From: Phaeoceros laevis
Lineage: Eukaryota; Anthocerotophyta; Anthocerotopsida; Notothyladales
Direction: 5' to 3'
Length of the DNA: 23,640 nt
Assembly: GCA_049999765.1 (NCBI GenBank)
Contig: JBNGIQ010005357.1
Span: 1-23,640, forward strand
In this document: positions 1-8,005 of the stretch, piece after piece
Layout: each line of letters begins with the position of its first letter
Numbering within the stretch: position 1 is the first letter of the stretch
Position numbers and translations under genes: made by a program
Notes under the pieces: generated by a model
Told to the model about the DNA's origin: nothing
The model's database searches: none
The model's input: only the letters and a program-made list of their open reading frames with translations

Positions 1-42
1 CCTGATATTGTATAGTATTAAACCACCACCGAGTGTGGCTTG

Positions 43-116
43 TGGCTGAGTAGCCCGGTTGGCAAGGTGCCCGCTCTGCGGGGCGCTAGGTCGCGAGTTC
101 GATTCTCCTCAACGCC
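43..116 (+). repeat. tRNA-like (SINE-head-like) sequence with pol III A and B boxes
   Basis: The segment has an A-box-like TGGCTGAGTAGC at 43-54 and a B-box-like AGTTCGATTCT at 96-106, spaced as in an internal pol III promoter. It does not fold as a tRNA: the 3' CAACGCC has no complementary 5' arm, and only three base pairs of the T stem are intact. I read it as a tRNA-derived SINE head or a decayed tRNA copy rather than a working tRNA gene. No body or poly(A) tail can be delimited after it. Confidence 0.4.
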
Positions 117-472
117 TAACCTTAGTAAAATATGGATTACATTATTTCTGGTGATTTAAAAACGGCCGTAAGTAAAAAACGCGTTTCGTGCGTGAAAAAC
201 GCGTTTGTAATGGAGGTAAACGCGTTTACCTGCAAGTAAGGTGGGTGCAAGTAAGGTGGGAACCGTGCCGTGTCGAGCTTACTCTGAGAGCCTGCACAAA
301 ACCGGGCATGTGTTCAGTTCCGCCACAAATTGGTGCATGCACAGCAAATGAACAAAAACCAGGTGTATTGTTCGATGTTCGGACCTTTTCCCTGAAGTCT
401 GCCTCAGCGTGGCTGGCGCAGGTAGGGCCTCTTTTTCGCTGCCGCTCCATCTGTGGTTGCCTGACCCCCCGC

Positions 473-943
473 TCACTTGGTGCCTGTAGAGTTTGATGCC
501 ATACGAGGAGCCGCAGTTGGCGCCTTGCCCTTCGCACTGCTAGCGCTAGCAACTTGAAGCTTCCCATTGTGCACGAAATTCTGTGCACGTGGGTCTCGGG
601 GTGGGAGCTTGACCTTCGGAACAGAACTTGGCCCTGCAGCAGACCTTCGCGGGGGCGACGTAGGCTCAATCTTCACTTTGGCAGTCAGCATCCCCGCCTT
701 CCCACTGCGAGTATCACGAGTTGAGGGGGCCGCAGCTTCACTACCAGAATGACTGCTTCCGGATGAATCGGAGCTGTCACTATCCTCATCACTGGCGTCA
801 TCGTCACTGGCAATGTTCTCATCGTCGCTGCTTGAAATATCTGAAGATGGAGACGGAGATGGAGGAGACGTCGCCACATCCTGGAGTACTTGCGCTTGAG
901 AAGGCAAATTCTGCATCCCACCAACCGCTGCCCTTGGTTTCAT
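473..943 (-). CDS. hypothetical acidic, serine-rich protein or 3' exon
   Basis: The frame is open from an ATG at 943 to a stop at 473 (about 156 codons) and stays open upstream to 1099, through a minisatellite. The middle is a dense Ser/Asp/Glu tract (DDENIASDDDASDEDSDSS). It is followed by a basic Ser/Pro/Lys-rich tail with VKIEP, which fits the SUMO-acceptor consensus. Such tails are typical of nuclear or chromatin proteins, but I recognise no domain. It lies downstream of the transposase on the same strand, so it could be a distal exon of that gene, the terminal exon of another gene, or chance. A roughly 370-base AT-rich gap and a CACTA-like end separate it from the transposase, which argues for a separate unit. 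The low-complexity composition makes reality uncertain. Confidence 0.35.
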   Translation of the reverse strand: MKPRAAVGGMQNLPSQAQVLQDVATSPPSPSPSSDISSSDDENIASDDDASDEDSDSSDSSGSSHSGSEAAAPSTRDTRSGKAGMLTAKVKIEPTSPPRRSAAGPSSVPKVKLPPRDPRAQNFVHNGKLQVASASSAKGKAPTAAPRMASNSTGTK

Positions 944-979
944 GTTCTCCGCCTGGATAAGAAGTTCGTGAGCCAACCT

Positions 980-1054
980 GGTGGCCTTGGGTATTTGTAG
1001 TGTAGGTGGCCTTGGGTATTTGGTATTTGTAGTGTAGGTGGCCTTGGGTATTTG
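980..1054. repeat. minisatellite, about 25-base unit, three copies
   Basis: The unit GGTGGCCTTGGGTATTTG plus TAGTGTA starts at 980, 1005 and 1037. The second copy has a 7-base internal repeat (GGTATTT), and the third is cut off by the CACTA-like sequence at 1057. In the minus frame it gives a repeated IPKAT/PRPP pattern, so the open frame above 943 is probably repeat-driven. Confidence 0.8.
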
Positions 1055-1056
1055 CA

Positions 1057-1091
1057 CACTACAGTAGGGCCAAAAGCGGCGGGACTTGCAG
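1057..1091 (+). mobile_element. candidate CACTA-type terminal inverted repeat (single end)
   Basis: The sequence CACTACAGTAGGGCCAAAAG followed by CGGCGGGACTTGCAG has the look of an En/Spm (CACTA) terminus: CACTA at the tip, then a GC-rich GCGGCGGG tract. It lies on the downstream side of the minus-strand Plavaka-type transposase, where that element's 3' terminus would be expected, and Plavaka belongs to the CACTA/CMC superfamily. The 3 bases before it (GCA, 1054-1056) could be a target-site copy. I did not find the matching inverted end (CTACTGTAGTG) upstream of the transposase, so the element boundary is unproven. Confidence 0.35.
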
Positions 1092-1099
1092 TCCCCCAC

Positions 1100-1470
1100 C
1101 CTCGATTGCTAGCTGTCGCAAATCCAGAATCTTGAACCATAATGCTGAAATTGAAAGCCCACTTCACTGACAGTCGTTATATCAAAAGAGAAGAGAATGT
1201 TGAAGAATATGTATATTTAGAGTAAAAATTCTTACTTTAAACTAATTTATCTGTAAATAGTTTATTTTAGTCTATTATAATTTGTACGAGTGTGGAACCT
1301 GTCGACATTTATCGGAGAAAAATGGTCATATCTTTTTACATATATGTCCAAAGAATACAAATTTTACATACTCCAGATGGGTTTGAATAGGGTATTTTTA
1401 TAAGTACCATCTTTTGATGATTAGTGTAAGTTTTTGTTTTTTATTTTTACAAATATTTTCAATTTTTAAT
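1100..1470. other. AT-rich spacer with no gene seen
   Basis: This is strongly AT-rich between about 1180 and 1480, with stop codons in all frames and no recognisable motif. It separates the last transposase exon from the acidic frame at 473-943. It is either an unusually long intron (the transposase introns are 86-112 bases) or sequence replacing a lost 3' part of the transposase. Confidence 0.6.
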
Positions 1471-3961
1471 CTATAAAGGTACTTTTTGTGTTCTCCACAC
1501 TTTGATTACAAAGTATCGCTTGTTAGTCCCCCTATATGCAATCTTCATGTTGTATATATGCATATGTTCATACATAACGGTGCTGTATTCCCATGGCAAG
1601 CCTGATCTCCGGATACTCCGAGAAAAATGAGACATGGCATGTGCTTTCACGATGTCGAAGTTTGATTTTTGCCATCCAGCCATGTTCGCTTTCAATGTGG
1701 CAATGGTCCTGCAAGGCACCAACATAAGCGTGTTCGTGAGACCTTATGGTGGTAGACTTGGAAGATTATAAACCAGTTTCATGGAACAAATGCAGTATGG
1801 TCACAGAACCACTTACTCGATCATCAGTAAATTCATTTCTTCCAAGCTAGCTTCAGTGTGTTCAGAACTACGACAGACCAAGTTATACCAATGCAAGAAC
1901 TTCACAAAGCACTTGCCGATCGAGTCAGCAAACACTCCAAGCAAACAAGGCACGATGACCTGCATAATTGCTCTATGTTCAAAGGCTGCATAATTGGCGT
2001 TGGAGACGAAGTACCCACCCTTGTCAGACCCTGGAATGCGAAAACCATGGAATCTGTGCCATGTCCTTACAACCATAAGCCTCCTGTCCAGTTCCTCTAA
2101 GGGTTTGCGTATGAGTGCTGCTCGTTGGCCAGCTATGTCACGCAGAATAGATACTTGAGTTTTGAACAGACCAATATCCAAGGCATGTAGAGCATCTGGC
2201 AAAACAGCCTCATAGGGATTGCCTTCCACCGAATGGCTTCCATTGAAGCCCCATAGTGCACTCTGCAAGAAGACATAATTAAGCGACATGGTGCCTAGGT
2301 TTGCTGAACATTTCAAAACTTGTACAAGAGTGAGAAAAAACTAACCAACTACCTACCTCCACAGGATGCAAAGAGAATGCCTTAGACAGCTCTGAACTTG
2401 CAACTGCTGTCGGTGCAGCAACTATCATATCAAGCATTTCCTTCATCTTTTGTACAGTGCGCACTCCATACTCGAACTGAACAATACTTAAGGTATCCCT
2501 GCCACACGTGCAATTGCTACACGGGAATTGAGATCGGTTGCTTCCATATGTACACGTAACCTTCACAAAATAAGGAAATACATGCGTTATAGCTCATGGT
2601 GCTACATGTCAAATCTGAGTGTGACCGGTGATGAGCAAGACATAGTATGAAGAGAAAGCACAAGATACAAACCTTGCTACCCTCAGGATGGTCACATATG
2701 TACGCACACAAGAGTGGGAAGACCCACTGAAACCTGTAAAATGGATCAAGGATCTCCAAGCCGACGTAGCTAGCTTGCTTCAATGGAGACAGCACTTGCT
2801 CCAAACACTTGTGGAATAACTTGAGCTTGTCTATGGTTGTTGCAGCTGCAGGATCATTTGGACCTAGAACAGGAAGAATAGCTAAGAGGCTATGTCCCTC
2901 TTTCGAACGCCTTCTCGCACATGCTATGTTTCCCAGAGACAAGATCACAGGATAGCCTTGTGTGCGTCTATCATTGCTCAGAGATGTCTGATCTGAATAA
3001 ATCAAGAGAGGTGCCACCACCCCTTGTGGAGAGGTGACCTGCACATGCTTCTGCACAAAAACCCGTCTATCAAAACGATGGGAGATGGGAGATGGAAGCT
3101 ACAGCTTCTCCAGCACACATTTGGAAAGTTTGAGAATTACCTGCATGTAAAACCACCAATCTCCAGTTTCTAGTGTGGTGTACTTGATCTCCTCACCAGG
3201 CATTCTGCTTTTAGGTCTTACCTTGAACCCATCCGCATTTGCTGCTGCTGAGTACAATTGTTTTAGAACCTTTATAGGATCTTTGTAATGCAGTTGGATA
3301 GCAGGAAGAGTATCAGATGCCGCTCTGAAGGTGTGAACCAACCAGCCCTGAGGATATTCAAGTATCAAAGCACCATGTGAGTTCAAGGACATGCATTGCC
3401 ACAGCTGCATGAATACTTCACGACAGATCATACCTCTTGCTCATCCATGAGCTGTCTTTCGAATGCTTCTACATCTTTTGCACTTCTCAGAGTGACATCA
3501 GCGAATGAGAAGGATGGATGGTTCACCACTCGGAACATGTTGTTCATGTCCTTCTGTGACAAGCCTCTCCCACCTCCGCAACTTCAAAACCACTCAACCA
3601 GCCGCAAATTAGAGTTGTAAGGCTGAGGGGGGGTGTCCACATCATCTGTCATACGCGTACTAGGCTCTGGTTCATGCTCTGAGTCACTCCATTCATCTCC
3701 TTCTAACCCCAACTCCGGGGCATCATCCATTTCCTGATCAGTAGCAACATCCACCACCCCAACTGGCAGATCGTAGTCTATATACGCATCTTCAAAAACA
3801 TCGGGCAGCTCGCTTGGACCAGGCTCTTCGCTAGGATGCTGACCATGTTGGTGTTGCTGCTGTGCTAGAAGGCACGCAGAACTAGTCTTTTTGTGACTAG
3901 CAAGGGCGCCAGGATTTGAAAAGTTTTTGCACCCACAAAAATCACAATTTAATGTACCCAT
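1471..3961 (-). pseudogene. Plavaka-type (CACTA/CMC) transposase, six exons, one in-frame stop
   Basis: A DDE-type cut-and-paste transposase can be followed through six exons: 3961-3434, 3347-3141, 3050-2673, 2560-2357, 2262-1817 and 1708-1471. The introns are 86, 90, 112, 94 and 108 bases, all GT-AG; four are in phase 0 and the last falls inside a codon. Exon 1 begins with a C2HC-like finger (CDFCGCKNF...H...C) and an acidic stretch, then GLSQKDMNNM and SAKDVEAFE. Exon 3 has the family hallmark YSDQTSLS...YPVILSLGNI followed by a basic RRR. Exon 4 holds a CxxC pair, exon 5 LPDALHALDIGLFKTQ, and exon 6 YEHMHIYNMKIAYRGTN. All of this is the order known for Plavaka transposases. The start is taken at ATG 3961 because it is conserved in a duplicated copy upstream. 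A TGA at 3586-3584 interrupts exon 1; no other break is seen. The frame ends soon after YRGTN, so the C-terminus looks short. It is probably dead or non-autonomous. Confidence 0.82.
3584..3586 (-). other. in-frame TGA stop in transposase exon 1
   Basis: The frame reads RLVEWF, then TGA, then SCGGGRGLSQKD without any frame change, and family-like sequence continues to the exon 1 donor at 3434. TTT-TGA-AGT is one transition from TTT-CGA-AGT, so a C-to-T change at a methylated CpG is a simple explanation. Confidence 0.85.
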
Positions 3962-4735
3962 CTTTGATGACAAGTCGCAGCTCAACTGGTACAGGCTTTC
4001 CAAATGAGCGACCTGACCTGCAGCAAGCTGTACCTTGTCAGCTGAGTAGGGAAGTCCATGTCAAAAATGATCAAAGGGTCTACTGAAATAATGACATGCC
4101 AACTTGAATCACAAAGGCTTCCACAATCAGTAACAATGTCCTCTCTCTCTCGTTGTGTTAAACTTGTGGGCAATGAAGCACCCGATGCTACACTGGGCTG
4201 GTCAACACCTACTAGTTGCCTGCCTTCAGCTGGAAAATAAAGTACCAGCACAGCTTGACGGCTGGTATCATTTCCTGCAAACATCAAAAGGGCCCCTCTC
4301 TTAGCTTGTGTAAACCCTTTGCCCCCAGCTGTTGGCGTCCAAAAGCTGTTGGAAGAATTTTCTGCACCAACAAAAATCACAATCTAATCCACCCATCTTA
4401 AATGACAAGTCGCAGCCCAACTGGTACAGGCTTTTCAAATGAGCGACCTGACCTGCGGCAACCTGCACCTTGTCACGTGAGTAGGGCAGTCCATGTCAAA
4501 AATGATCAGCTGAAATGACATACCAACTTGAATCACAAACTCTTCACGATCAGTAACACTGTCCTCCATCTCTCATTGTGTTATACTTGTGGGCAATGAA
4601 GCACCTGATGCTACACTGGGCTGGTCAGCACCTGCTAGCTGCCTGCCTTCAGCTGGAAAATAACTGCAAACATCGAAAGGGCCCCCCTCTTAGCTTGTGT
4701 GAACCCACTTCCCCCAGCTGTTGGCGTCCAAAAGC
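3925..4735. repeat. tandem duplication (about 433 + 378 bases) covering the transposase 5' region
   Basis: Copy 1 (3925-4357) and copy 2 (4358-4735) are direct repeats. Landmarks match in order: CACAAAAATCACAAT at 3934 and CAACAAAAATCACAAT at 4369; CAAGTCGCAG; GGTACAGGCTTT; AATGAGCGACCTGACCTGC; GTCCATGTCAAAAATGATCA; GATGCTACACTGGGCTGGTCA; TGCCTGCCTTCAGCTGG; and CAGCTGTTGGCGTCCAAAAG at the end. Copy 2 lacks about 50 bases. Read on the minus strand, both copies contain the transposase start (MGTLNCDFC in copy 1, MGGLDCDFC in copy 2), so the duplication copied the promoter side and the first codons. Divergence by substitutions and indels shows it is not recent. Confidence 0.85.
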
Positions 4736-4789
4736 GCTGATTTTGCATCCCTTTGGTAGCGCGCAATTGCAGGACTTTTTAGCAGAAGC
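4711..4789. repeat. dispersed repeat shared with the 5' end of the PPR gene
   Basis: This segment (CCAGCTGTTGGCGTCC, then a TTGCATCCC core, then CAATTGCAGGACTTTTT) closely resembles 19768-19850 at the 5' end of the PPR gene, with a more diverged copy at 19876-19945. A shorter match lies at 4321-4350. The similarity continues on the low-coordinate side as CTTGTGTGAACCCA against CTTGTGTGAATCCA near 19720, with a deletion between. It is either a moderately repeated element or a fragment of a related PPR gene start. Confidence 0.65.
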
Positions 4790-4800
4790 AGCACTTGTAG

Positions 4801-4952
4801 CAGTCCAGTGCATGATAGTAGACAGCAGGCGCGTCCTTTGGCGAGCGAAATTCGCGAACAGGCAGGGCCGAGCTCTCAGTCCAGTGCATCATAGTAGACA
4901 GCAGGCGCGTCCTTTGGCGAGAAGAATTCGTAGACGGGCAGGGCCGGGCTCT
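4801..4952. repeat. 76-base tandem duplication
   Basis: Two head-to-tail 76-base units occupy 4801-4876 and 4877-4952. Each runs from CAGTCCAGTGCAT through TAGTAGACAGCAGGCGCGTC to GGCAGGGCCG and CT. They differ at roughly ten positions, mostly around the AATTCG core. Confidence 0.9.
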
Positions 4953-4962
4953 TCCTGTTCCC

Positions 4963-5080
4963 AGACCGGCCCGGCCCGGCCCGGCCCGAAGGGTCGACTC
5001 GAGAGCCCGTGCAAAAACAGTGCAGAAACAACGTCTCTTCAGTGCCCAAACAACATCCTTCCGTGCAGAAACAATGCCCT
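4963..5080. repeat. GGCCC microsatellite followed by three short GTGCA-AACAA repeats
   Basis: A run of CGGCC/CCGGC pentamers at about 4963-4988 is followed by three roughly 21-25 base units: GTGCAGAAACAACGTCTCTT at 5020, GTGCCCAAACAACATCCTTC at 5042, and GTGCAGAAACAATGCCCTTC at 5063. No gene is evident; frames here look like chance. Confidence 0.7.
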
Positions 5081-5188
5081 TCAGGTATTGACCATCTACG
5101 TTGTCCGTGTTGACAGCCGTGTCGATACAACGCTTTTCCGAGCAATCCTGACCCTTTAGGGCGTCAGTGCTGAAATTCAGGCGGGGTG

Positions 5189-5223
5189 CAGTGCTGTTTC
5201 CGGCAGTGCCGGAAACAGTACTG
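5189..5223. repeat. near-perfect hairpin, 17-base arms
   Basis: CAGTGCTGTTTCCGGCA (5189-5205) is followed after one base by TGCCGGAAACAGTACTG (5207-5223), its reverse complement with a single mismatch. With a one-base centre this is a cruciform-type palindrome rather than an RNA stem-loop. It lies in gene-free sequence. It may be a tiny MITE-like remnant. Confidence 0.85.
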
Positions 5224-5850
5224 GGTAAGTTTCGAATTTCGAGCGGCCGGGTTTTCTAGTAGCCGGCTCACGAGCAAGCGGCGAAACCGAGTTCTGGCAG
5301 GAGTTGGAAGCGTTCCGCCAAAGCCTCAGCCCATTGGCTCATCCTCCAGTCATCCAGGTCATCTCCCATGACTTCATGTGGGCCGATTGATTCTCCCGAA
5401 GAATCGACAGTATTTTTTAGCAGGTCCGGCCGGTTGTTGAGTTCTTCGGTAGTATAAAGCGACCCCACGTGCCGTATACACGGCAGCCGCGACCATTTCA
5501 GTCTCTGTCTGCTGTCTAGATAGATAGATAAATTTCGAGTGTTCAACCGCGAAAGCGGCATACCGAAAAACAAATAGTGAAATCGTCCATCCTACCTTCT
5601 CCATGTACGCCCGAGGCGTGACCCGGCAGTGCTCAGTGCGATACACTACGGATTGTCTTCCAGACCCTAACATTATCAGGGGCTGTGCTGGCTGTGGAGT
5701 CCTACGGACTCCTACCCCGTCTAGACCAGTTTTCAGTCTGTGTCAGAGTCCGGCTGCTGGTCGGGTTGCCTAGCCGAACACTATCCCCTCATGAATCCGT
5801 CCCTCGGCAATGCTTGCCTGCTCCTGGTGCTTGCTAGGAAGCAAGCAAAC
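5224..5850. other. spacer with no gene seen
   Basis: No recognisable protein or RNA gene. It contains a short TAGA microsatellite at 5515-5531. Its 3' part is the upstream region of the small gene whose TATA box is at 5851. Confidence 0.5.
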
Positions 5851-5860
5851 TCTATATAGA
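5851..5860 (+). promoter_or_regulatory. TATA box of the small plus-strand gene
   Basis: TCTATATAGA matches the plant TATA consensus. It is followed about 30 bases later by ATCATCAACTCTGTCTCTCT, a plausible pyrimidine-rich initiator, and about 150 bases later by an ATG in good context (AGGATGGCG at 6011-6019). Confidence 0.5.
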
Positions 5861-6013
5861 CTAGGTGCAAGCATCATCAACTCTGTCTCTCTCCTCCCAC
5901 TTGCACGCCTTGTCACGAGTTTGAAACAATCAGCGCACTCCTTGCCTCTCCTTGGAACCAGTCGCTGGTCCTAAATCCCCAACCTTCCGTTGTCCAGCCG
6001 CCACCTAGCTAGG

Positions 6014-6319
6014 ATGGCGTCGTCGTCCCGCCGTGGAGAGCCCTACCGCTACAATGTTGGCAGCCAGGGGGAGGCAAACCTGGCGGCGTGCGCGTTCGAC
6101 GGAGCATACGATCCACACCCGCGTCAGGTTCAGGAGCCTGTTTGCACCGAGAAAAAAAACAAGTTCGGCGGCCGGACTTACACAACGACCAGAAGGGAGT
6201 GGGACGGCAGCACGCAGGTGACGGTTCGGAGCAAGGTGATGATGGACAAGGAGGACGTTGTGAGGGAAAGAGGAGAGGAGAGAACTCCAACTTCATCCAC
6301 AGGCCGGCCTGCAAAGTAA
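6014..6319 (+). CDS. hypothetical small basic protein (101 aa)
   Basis: I do not recognise this protein. The start at 6014 (ATGGCGTCGTCG) is preferred over the upstream 5990 because of its context and its position after a TATA box and a C/T-rich leader. The protein is hydrophilic, with a basic middle (EKKNKFGGRTYTTTRREW) and a charged end (DKEDVVRERGEERTP), no signal peptide and no membrane segment. The codons are GC-rich compared with the flanks, which favours real coding. The stop at 6317-6319 overlaps a weak donor (AAAGTAACT), so the last codons could be spliced onward. There is no RNA support and no known family. It could be a lineage-specific gene or a 5' exon. Confidence 0.4.
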   Translation: MASSSRRGEPYRYNVGSQGEANLAACAFDGAYDPHPRQVQEPVCTEKKNKFGGRTYTTTRREWDGSTQVTVRSKVMMDKEDVVRERGEERTPTSSTGRPAK

Positions 6320-8005
6320 CTGGCACTTGAGGAGAAGCTCATTGAGCAAGATTCCGGGGCCGGGGCGTTTACAACAATCTGTGCTTCACAGCAGGTTACA
6401 AGTGTCAATGTTGTCATTTCAGTACTTGTATTAAGTTCACTAGGCCATTAGACTATTTTGCTCCACCTACATGCATGCAGGTGGGCATCATTGCACAGTC
6501 TGACTAGCACTGCGGCCACTTCAAGTTGGGAAATCTCTCCCCTAGCCGGCCGGGTAGGGTACCCCTACGCTTTCAACATCATGTGCATTCCAACTTGCGA
6601 GATATCTAATGAAGCTAGTTTCCTTGCTCCACATTTAGGAGAACCTGTGTTGGATGGAACATCTGTGACCTTTGGATTCGTCTGAATGTTCAACGATTCC
6701 GACCTGTACTAGTACTTGTAACTGGGCTCCTTTGTTAGAGGGATCCATCTCTTTATAAGCTAAAGTCACTGCCTCCAAGATGATTTGTCTCTTCTCAAAA
6801 GGTGTAAACTGTGAGTTCGTCCCTGCTCGCAGAGATGTTCAGAAGATTGCAAGCAGCATAACGCACGTGCAGCTGCAGGCCTTTATAAAGACTCTCGCAT
6901 TCTCCATTGGTGTCCAGAACAGCACTTGTAAAGCTAGCAGCAGAACCTACAAGTTAACTTGTGCAGTCCTTTCGAATGCCCACTTGGCTGGAGCCCAAGG
7001 TTCCATGACCCAAGCTTGCCCCAGCAGACCATACCAGGAAACGTTCGGCGGGAAAGGGAAAGAGTAACGAACGGCTTCGATTCCTCAATCAAGATTCCTG
7101 CTGTCTTCAGCGAAAACGTAGTTTGATACAACTGTGGATTCTTGGTCTGATGATGCCCGCCTTGCAAGTTGGTAGGATTGCTCCGTTAACGTTCCCAGCG
7201 CATGTTCACGACTTGTTTACAAGCTGATAACGACTCTGGTTTGATGATGCCTGCCTTGCAAGTTGCAAGTTGGTACCTATCGGATGCTCAGTCCTGAGGA
7301 CATTTGTGGATGCTATCGTCAGCCCTCTAGTCTAGTTGGGACGCAAGCTTACAAAAACTCTTTACCTGTCTGTAGCTCTAGAGGTCCATTCATGCACAAG
7401 TTTCAGCTAAGGTTTCAGACCCGTCTTTGGGTGCACATGTATGAAATGGGCCCAATTGAACGCTCTACCAGGGTCTACCGGCGCTCGCCGGTGACCGGGG
7501 AAGGGCCGCTAGGTACCCAATCCATAAATCAGATCTCTCGCCCTCAACTTGGAACCACTGAATAGATTATTGTTTTCTGCTAGTCAGAGCATCATGATCC
7601 TGAATTTGGTTTGGCCTCCTGGCCAAGCCAGCCCCAACCAAGCCAGCGGGGGAATGTCAGGAATCATGTTCAAAGCCAAATTTATGTTTCCAAGGGGAAA
7701 CGGTGCAAGTGGGAGAGACGTTACCGAGCAGCTTCCCCAAGCGTCGTGTTTAATTTGTTTGCGCAACATTTGGCTAATTGATCTCTCGGCAGTGATGAGC
7801 TTTTTCCGAGCTCGCTCAACGGGACCGTCTGCATTTGCATTGCCCCGCAGAGAAGAAGATGGCTCAAATGTTGCAAGCAGCTTCTTGGTCGTCGGGAGGT
7901 CTATCCGGTACTGTCCATCTCTCGTGCCCATTGCAATTGGTGAACAGTGCTAGCTAGCCAGCTGGCTCGCTTGGCTAGCGATCTGTTGTCCTCAGGATTT
8001 AATCA
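6320..8005. other. spacer upstream of the DUF247 gene
   Basis: I see no supportable gene. A short direct repeat (GATGATGCC, then GCCTTGCAAGTTG) occurs at about 7151 and 7244. Frames at 7549-7953 (plus) and 7584-7931 (minus) overlap on opposite strands, and neither resembles a known protein. The last few hundred bases should contain the promoter of the gene at 8006, but I see no clear TATA box. Confidence 0.5.

Noticed and set aside
43-116. Functional tRNA gene
   Set aside because: Pol III boxes are present but the acceptor and T stems do not pair.
226-669. 147-codon minus frame overlapping the acidic frame
   Set aside because: Arg/His-rich reading of another frame, with no motif and no support.
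3584-3586. Programmed read-through or selenocysteine at the transposase TGA
   Set aside because: Land plants lack selenocysteine insertion, and a decaying CpG explains the change more simply.
3982-4380. 132-codon minus frame upstream of the transposase
   Set aside because: It lies within the tandem duplication. It overlaps the transposase start in another frame and is best explained as repeat or leader sequence.
4578-5159. 193-codon plus-strand frame
   Set aside because: It runs through three separate tandem repeats and the GGCCC run. Its composition follows the repeats, and no domain or start context is seen.
7549-7953. Overlapping plus (134 aa) and minus (115 aa) frames upstream of DUF247
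   Set aside because: They oppose each other, neither matches a family, and the region is the expected promoter of the DUF247 gene.
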